From VXPW01 sp965115815 (GTDB lineage: Bacteria; Pseudomonadota; Alphaproteobacteria; TMED109), in assembly GCA_965115815.1 (NCBI GenBank), contig OZ220465.1, positions 4,464,001-4,528,000 on the forward strand: a DNA stretch of 64,000 nt. Reading direction: 5' to 3'. Positions 56,429 through 64,000 of the stretch are shown in pieces. Positions within the stretch are counted from its first letter, which is position 1; every line of letters begins with the position of its first letter. The translations under genes were made by a program, and so were the position numbers. Under the pieces are notes generated by a model. The model was given only the letters and a program-made list of their open reading frames with translations, was not told where the DNA came from and did no database searches.

Positions 56429-57907
56429 TCACCCCTTGTTGGGGTCTGGTTGGCCATAGTGCTCGTTGAGGATGTCTGCGGCCTTTCCGTTGAGGGCGAT
56501 GTGGATGGCGACGAGAGGGTTGTAGCCGAGTGCCTCCATGGAGGTGAGGAAGCTGGAGCCTCGGCACCATGCGGTTGCGTGGAGCATGGTGCGGAACCAT
56601 CCGGACCCCTTGATCTTGACCTTGGTCATTCGAATCTTCTGTTCTCCGGCATGGTTGGTGAAGCTGACGTCGGGGTCCTTCATGAAGCGGAGGACGGACG
56701 TCTCGTGTTTCACGAGACGTTCATGCAGGTTGTGGGCGTCGGACTTTGCGATGCGTCCCCGGGTTCCTTTCGTCCGCGGCGGGATATCGGGCAACTCCTT
56801 GGCGCCTTGGGTGAGGAGGGTGCGGTAGCGCTTGCGCACGGCCCGGCGGTCGGTCTCGTTCAAGGCCTTGGATGCGCTCTGGCCGACCCTGTGGCAGACC
56901 TCGCGCAGCAGGCTCTTCATCCATCGCGCCCAGCGGTAGCCGTGGGACTCGACGACGAAGGCCCGTTCGCGCAGCAGGTGGCTGCCGCACAGCTGGTGGC
57001 GGCACTGCTCGTAGCCCATGTACGCAGCCCAGCAGTCGTGGACCAGGACGCCCTGGTAGCGCGGGAGGATGCCGATCTCTTCGATCGCCTCCCGACCGCG
57101 CTTGCGGTGCGGGAACTTCACGGTCAGGGTCCCGTCGGTGACGACATGGAGCCATTGGGTCTTGCCGGCGACCCGGAATCCGGTCTCATCGACATGCAAG
57201 GCCGGGCGTTGCAGGAGATGGGCCACGGCGACCTCCTCCCAAGATGCGAGCGCATCCTGAAAGCGCCGGACCTAGCCGAGACAGGTCGCCTCGGAGAGCC
57301 TGATGCCGGAGATCGCGTGCACGAGCGAGACGGCACGGCGCAGGGACCGCATCTGGGCGATCCGCAGGTTGAGGACCAAGGCCTGGATGCGGACACCGTA
57401 CTGCACGGGCCCCGGCATGAGGTCTGGGAACCGGCCCTGGGTCCGGGCCCGACACTTCGGGCCTTCCTTGATCTCGGCGTCGACGCGGCGCTCGACGACT
57501 TCGAACCCGAGGTCGTAGAGGACGCGGCGCTCCCGATCGACGGGGTCGACGTCGTCGAGGTCGGCGCCACAAGCGTCGCAGGCATCGACGGTGATCGTCT
57601 CCTTGACGGTGGTCGTGCGCCGGTGACCGCCCGTCTGCGGGTTCGGCTTCGGGCCCTTGCCGTGGCTCCCGGTGCGCCGTGCGCTCTCGTCCTTGTCCGT
57701 CTGGGACGGCGGCAGACCGGAGTTCCGGCTCGTCTTGCGCGTGGCCTTCTCCAGGAGCACGGCCAGCAGCAGCTGGAGCAGCATCAGCAGGCCGCGGACG
57801 AGCGCCTCGCACTCCGGGGGGACCGTGCCTTGCGTGCGGAGATCCTGGAACTGCTTCTGGAAGGCGTCGACCTCTTGGCGCAGGGAGGTGCCGGCGACGC
57901 TCGTCAT
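56429..57907 (-). pseudogene. tnpC: IS66 TnpC with an in-frame TAG
   Basis: 493 codons in a single frame from ATG 57907 to 56429, closely matching copy A, but interrupted by TAG at 57272-57274 in place of the Tyr codon of CLGYVRRF. IS66 copy B carries the same change, so the mutation predates their spread or was exchanged between them. All other catalytic motifs remain. Confidence 0.85.
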
Positions 57908-58352
57908 CCCGACGCCTCCACCCCCCGGACGGTCGCCCGCACGGCGAACCACTCGCCTTCGGGCATCGTCCGGTAGCGCCGCGCCGGCGGCGGGCGCGTC
58001 AGGATCGCGCCACCCCCAAGGAACGCCTCCAGGTACACGTCCTGTGGCGGCCGGGCCGCGACGACCGCCGGGCTCCGACCCGTCGTCTGTCGCGGACGGG
58101 GTCCTCGCGCACGGGCGGCAATGTCAGGATGCCGTGGCGCTCCAAGGTCTCCAGCATCCCGAGGCCGGCCCCGACCCTGGAGCCGCCCTTCGCGGTCGTC
58201 CCGTGAAGGGGCTCGCAGAGGGTCTTCGCCCGCTCGGTGCGGCGGCAGGGGGAACACCGACCCACGGTCTCCCGAACCTCCGCGATCGGCGGGCGGGTCC
58301 GGCGGCGGCCCGAACAGGGGATCGACTTCAGGTCGATGATTCGCGGGTCCAT
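57904..58352 (-). pseudogene. DUF4338 cargo fragment and coupled ORF in IS66 copy C
   Basis: From ATG 58352: MDPRIIDLKSIPCSGRRRTR, AKTLCEPLHG, MLETLERHGILTLPPVRED, then a frame change. A second frame downstream reads PQDVYLEAFLGGGAILTRPP and RYRTMPEGEWFAVRATVRG, ending at 57904 over the tnpC start (ATGA). The VYLEAFLGGGA stretch vaguely recalls a SAM-methyltransferase FxGxGG motif, so the lost cargo may have contained more than DUF4338. This is weak evidence. Confidence 0.4.
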
Positions 58353-58915
58353 GGGGATTCCCGCAGCCACGATTCGACGACAGCATGCGAATCGGCGGGC
58401 GCTTGTCAAGCGGTGCGTGGACGACCCGCCCATGCACCGAAACGTCACCTCCTATCCAAGGCCTGCCGGTATGGGAACACCGCCGTCACCTCGACGCACC
58501 TATCCGAATGCCCTTGCCCCGCCGGGCGATCGACCCGTCGGCGCCTTCGATCCCTACCCGGCCGCCATCCACACCTCCGACGCGGTCCGCCCCGATGGCC
58601 CATCTTGGAGAGGGTCCCTCCTACAACGTCAAGCGCAGATCTCCGGCGGAGGGGAACGGCAGCCCACGGAACCCGCTCCACCGGACCGCACGGCGCGGAC
58701 CCGCGACCTCCGCGCGAGGGGCCCGGTCGCGTTGCGGACCCCTCCCCACAAGGCCGGAACGGGGAGCGGAAGCCGAAGATCGACCCACTTCTTGTCAGCC
58801 GAACCCCGTGCATCCGGTCCTCGGCCGCGAGCGAGGGAAAGGGGCACGGAACCATGCCGGATCCGAACCCGTCAGGAAAAACGATTCGTCATCAGTAGGG
58901 GGGGTGAGTAGATAC

Positions 58916-60873
<1,958 letters not shown>

Positions 60874-60879
60874 TAGTTA

Positions 60880-62692
60880 GTGCCCGCACCGAAAAAGTAC
60901 AATGGTTTGACTCTGAAAGTGGAATCGTGATATAGAGGGGACGAAGAATCCCGCTTTGATGCGGGAATCGGCCGATGAGGTCGAGAATCGGCCGGATGTT
61001 CGGGAATCTTCGCGAGAATTGCCATGCGAAATGTCATTCGCCTGCAGATGGAATTGGGTCAGGTTGCGATCGAGGAGATCGAGATCGACGAGAACTCGCG
61101 GGATGACATTCCGCCGCTGCTGCTCGGGCTTCGGCACGTGTATGCCGACCGGTCGGTTCGTGCCCGGTGGTTCGAGATCCTGGAGCAGGGGATCCTTCCC
61201 GAGGTGTCCCACACGAAAGGGCGTCCCGGCATGGAGCTGTGGAGGATCCTCGTGATGGGTCTCCTGAAGCAGGTCCTAGGGTGTGACTTCGATCGTCTGC
61301 ACGAGCTGGTGAACCAACACCATACCGTTCGGAAGTTTCTGGGACACTCCGGCTTCTGGGACGAGACCCGGTACCGGTATCCCACGGTGGTACACAACGT
61401 GAGCCTGCTGACGCCGGACGTGCTGGGGGAGGTGTTGCAGCTGATCGCGGAGAGCGGCCATGCGCGGGTGCGGAAGCGGAAGCGGAAGAGCGGCCCGGGC
61501 GGTCGCCCGTCGAAGGAGCCCCTGCGGGGCCGCTGTGATTCGTTCGTGGTGAAGACGGATGTGCACTTCCCGACGGATGTCAACCTGCTGTGGGATGCGA
61601 TGCGTTGCCTGGTGCGCGAGACGGGCCGCTCAGCCCTGCGGGCGGGGGTGTCCGGAGGGCGGCAGTGGCGGCATCGGAGCCGGAGGCTGCAGCGGCTCTT
61701 TCAGAAGGTTCGGCGGACCCGGCGGGCCCGTCCGGGGCCGATCCAAGCGTACCTCGACGCCTGCTGGGAGGAGGTCCGACGGGCGGAAGCGACGGTTCCC
61801 GCGCTTCGGGAGCAAGGCGTCGGAGCCCCCAGGATTCTCCGGATCGAGTCGTACCTCAAGCATGCCCGGAGGCAGCTCGACCCAGTGGACCGCCGCCTGC
61901 GGAAAGGCGAGAAGATCCCGCAGGAAGAGAAGGTGGTTTCGATCTTCGAGGAGCACACGCGCGGGTGTGTGAAGGGCAAGGCCGGGGTTCCGGTGGAACT
62001 CGGAGTGCCGGTGGCCGTGCTGGAGGACCAGCACGGCTTCCTCCTACACTCCCGGATCCTGTGGGAAGGCGGAGACGTGGATCCTGCCGTACCCATGATC
62101 CGGGAAGCGCAGGCCCGCTTCCCCGACCTCCGCCTGTGCAGCTTCGATCGGGGGTTCCACAGCCCCTCCAACCGGATCGCACTGGACGAACTGCTGGATC
62201 ACAACGTGCTTCCGAAGAAGGGAAAACTCGGTCCGGCCGACCGGAAACGGGCCGCCGACCCGACGTTCCGGGAGATGCGCCGGCAGCATCCGGCCTTGGA
62301 GTCCGCCATCAATAATCTCGAGCAGCGCGGCATGGACCGGGTCCTGTCGTATGGGGCGGAGGGTTTTGCGCGGATGGTGGCGCTCTCCATGGTGGCCTTC
62401 AATGTCCACCGCATCGGGTTGCTGCTGCAGAGACAGGCCCGGGCCCAAGCCCGACGACGACGAAGACGCGCCGCCTGACAGCGGCGCCCCTCCACCCCGT
62501 CCGCAAAGCTCGCCGGGAGCGGGAACGGAACCGCTCGCCCTAGCGTCCGGATTCTGGGTGGGAAGGGCCCGGATGCCGCTGCGAATCGGCAGGAATCCCC
62601 TGGAAACGGAGCGACCGGAGGCCCCGGAGGGTGGGTCCAACCCGAAATTTCGCCGGAAGGGCCGCCAAAATGACCATTTTCGGTGCGGGCAC
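60880..62692 (+). mobile_element. ISNCY-type element, copy c
   Basis: 1813 bp, ends GTGCCCGCACCGAAAA and complement. Left flank is TAGTTA, shared with the right end of copy d six bases away; right flank is TAGTAG. No clean duplication. The transposase is intact. Confidence 0.85.
61024..62478 (+). CDS. ISNCY-family transposase (intact)
   Basis: 484 aa, MRNVIRLQMELGQVAIEEIE. Almost identical to copy b, with a few substitutions (for example KVVSIFEEH for KVFSIFEEH, HSGFWDETR for HSDFWDETR). It has full N- and C-termini, including VAFNVHRIGLLLQRQARAQA. The near identity of a, b and c argues for recent spread in this genome. Confidence 0.85.
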   Translation: MRNVIRLQMELGQVAIEEIEIDENSRDDIPPLLLGLRHVYADRSVRARWFEILEQGILPEVSHTKGRPGMELWRILVMGLLKQVLGCDFDRLHELVNQHHTVRKFLGHSGFWDETRYRYPTVVHNVSLLTPDVLGEVLQLIAESGHARVRKRKRKSGPGGRPSKEPLRGRCDSFVVKTDVHFPTDVNLLWDAMRCLVRETGRSALRAGVSGGRQWRHRSRRLQRLFQKVRRTRRARPGPIQAYLDACWEEVRRAEATVPALREQGVGAPRILRIESYLKHARRQLDPVDRRLRKGEKIPQEEKVVSIFEEHTRGCVKGKAGVPVELGVPVAVLEDQHGFLLHSRILWEGGDVDPAVPMIREAQARFPDLRLCSFDRGFHSPSNRIALDELLDHNVLPKKGKLGPADRKRAADPTFREMRRQHPALESAINNLEQRGMDRVLSYGAEGFARMVALSMVAFNVHRIGLLLQRQARAQARRRRRRAA

Positions 62693-62801
62693 TAGTAGTA
62701 CGGAAACGTTGGATTGGGGGCTGCAGGCATGAGCTGGCCCCGATGCTCAGACCTGACACCTGATCCATAGAGGCCCAATAATCCCATTGTGTTCTTTATC
62801 T

Positions 62802-64000
62802 GTATCTACTCACCCCCCCCCTACTGATGACGAATCGTTTTTCCTGACGGGTTCGGATCCGGCATGGTTCCATGCCCCTTTCCCTCGCTCGCGGCCGAGG
62901 ACCGGATGCACGGGGTTCGGCTGACAAGAAGTGGGTCGATCTTCGGCTTCCGCTCCCCGTTCCGGCCTTGTGGGGAGGGTCCGCAACGCGACCGGGCCCC
63001 TCGCGCGGAGGTCGCGGGTCCGCGCCCTGCGGTCCGGTGGAGCGGGTTCCGTGGGCTGCCGTTCCCCTCCGCCGGAGATCTGCGCTTGACGTTGTAGGAG
63101 GGACCCTCTCCAAGATGGGCCATTGGGGCGGACCGCGTCGGAGGTGTGGATGGCGGCCGGGTAGGGATCGACGGCGACGACGGGTCGATCGCCCGGCGGG
63201 GCAAGGGCATTCGGATAGGTGCGTCGAGGTGACGGCGGTGTTCCCATACCGGCAGGCCTTGGATAGGAGGTGACGTTTCGGTGCATGGGCGGGTCGTCCA
63301 CGCACCGCTTGACCAGCGCCCGCCGATTCGCATGCTGTCGTCGAATCGTGGCTGCGGGAATCCCCATGGACCAGCGAATCATCGACCTGAAGTCGACCCC
63401 CTGTTCGGGCCGCTGCGAGCACCTTCACTGGACGACAGCAAAGGGCGGCTCCAGGGTTGGGGCCGGCCTCGGGATGCTGGAGACCTTGGAGCGCCGCGGC
63501 GTCCTGACGCGCCCGCCGCCGGCGCGGCGCTACCGGACGATGCCCGAAGGCGAGCGGTTCGCTGTGCGGGCGGCAATCCGGGCGGTGGAGGCGTCGGGAT
63601 GACGAGCGTCGCCGGCACCTCCCTGCGCCAAGAGGTCGACGCCTTCCAGAAGCGGTTCCAGGATCTCCGCACGCAAGGCACGGTCTCCCCGGAGTGCGAG
63701 GCGCTCGTCCGCGGCCTGCTGATGCTGCTCCAGCTGCTGCTGGCCGTGCTCCTGGAGAAGGCCACGCGCAAGACGAGCCGGAACTCCGGTCTGCCGCCGT
63801 CCCAGACGGACCCGGACGAGAGCGCGCGGCGCACCGGGAGCCACGGCAAGGGCCCGAAGCCGAACCCGCAGACGGGCGGCCACCGGCGCACGACCACCGT
63901 CCAGGAGACGATCACCGTCGATGCCTGCGACGCTTGCGGCGCCGACCTCGACGACGTCGACCCCGTCGATCGGGAGCGCCGCGTCCTCTACGACATCGTG
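62802..64000 (+). mobile_element. IS66-family element, copy D (cut by window end)
   Basis: Starts GTATCTACTCACCCCCCC at 62802 and runs past the right edge. It contains a short, internally deleted DUF4338 fragment (from ATG 63366: MDQRIIDLKSTPCSGRC, then TTAKGGSRVGAGLGMLETLE) that ends at 63602, overlapping tnpC by 4 bp. The far end is not visible. Confidence 0.8.
63599..64000 (+). CDS. tnpC: IS66-family transposase TnpC, N-terminal part
   Basis: 134 codons from ATG 63599 (MTSVAGTSLRQEVDAFQKRF) to the window edge, matching copy A through the first zinc-ribbon Cys pair (CDACGADLDDVDPVDRERRV). Whether the TAG seen in copies B and C is present lies beyond the window. Confidence 0.85.
   Translation, partial: MTSVAGTSLRQEVDAFQKRFQDLRTQGTVSPECEALVRGLLMLLQLLLAVLLEKATRKTSRNSGLPPSQTDPDESARRTGSHGKGPKPNPQTGGHRRTTTVQETITVDACDACGADLDDVDPVDRERRVLYDIV

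Larger units (their letters stand above)
54602..58915 (-). mobile_element. IS66-family element, copy C, with nested ISNCY
   Basis: Left end GTAACTA at 54602-54608, then ISNCY copy b, then TAACTACTCACCCC from 56422 and on to GGGGTGAGTAGATAC ending 58915. Without the nested element it is close in size to copies A and B. No 8-bp duplication is found: the left neighbour is the NTPase gene tail and the right neighbour is a truncated ISNCY relative, so the flanks were rearranged. tnpC has a nonsense codon. Confidence 0.82.

Noticed and set aside
57904..58120. DNA adenine methylase fragment in IS66 copy C (VYLEAFLGGGA)
   Set aside because: Only about 20 residues resemble the motif and the frame is broken; noted in the feature but not claimed.

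Overview
The window is GC-rich, roughly 65-70% by eye, and reads as an alphaproteobacterial chromosome, possibly Rhodospirillales-like. The evidence is a CC0125/CC1285-type lipoprotein, a DUF4864 protein, a nirK-nirV-nsrR cluster, a SUF operon led by an Rrf2 regulator, and a stand-alone chorismate mutase next to a prephenate dehydrogenase. No rRNA, tRNA or CRISPR was seen. Taxonomy is inference.

Layout. Positions 1-3.1 kb hold haem uptake and degradation genes (divergent, with a Fur-like site between) and a two-gene tyrosine/phenylalanine branch operon. Positions 3.7-13.3 kb are one compound insertion. A DUF4338/Tn5-like fusion transposase gene is split by an ORF-less group II intron. That intron holds three head-to-tail copies of a second group II intron, and the first of these holds an IS66 element. 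Positions 14-35.5 kb are mostly ordinary chromosome: a 1.7-kaa exonuclease/RecQ/UvrD fusion, a lipoprotein, nirK-nirV with an NsrR-type operator plus nsrR, a PhyH-family dioxygenase, a retropepsin gene pair in an AT-richer patch, and sufR-B-C-D-S-U-T-A behind an IscR-type operator and promoter. An acetamidase/formamidase and a secreted protein follow.

Positions 35.9-64 kb are an accessory region packed with transposons: three more long IS66 copies (tnpC broken in two, cut by the window end in one), ISNCY-type elements, an ISAs1-type transposase fused to DUF4338, IS110 and IS5 remnants, a HigBA-type toxin-antitoxin pair, and more group II introns. In the middle, flanked by mobile DNA, lies a lower-GC island (49.0-54.5 kb). 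It holds an unrecognised 368-aa gene and, divergently, a 1362-aa STAND (NACHT-like) NTPase ending in a PD-(D/E)XK nuclease-like domain. This is the best candidate for a defence system.

The mobile elements interact. ISNCY-type elements and a 193-bp MITE sit inside the terminal bases of IS66 elements at a TA(A/T)CTA hexamer. Two ORF-less group II introns of identical length share one deletion, while the only full-length reverse transcriptase of that family sits in an intron that has lost its 3' domains. DUF4338 (the DruA domain) occurs in three transposon contexts.
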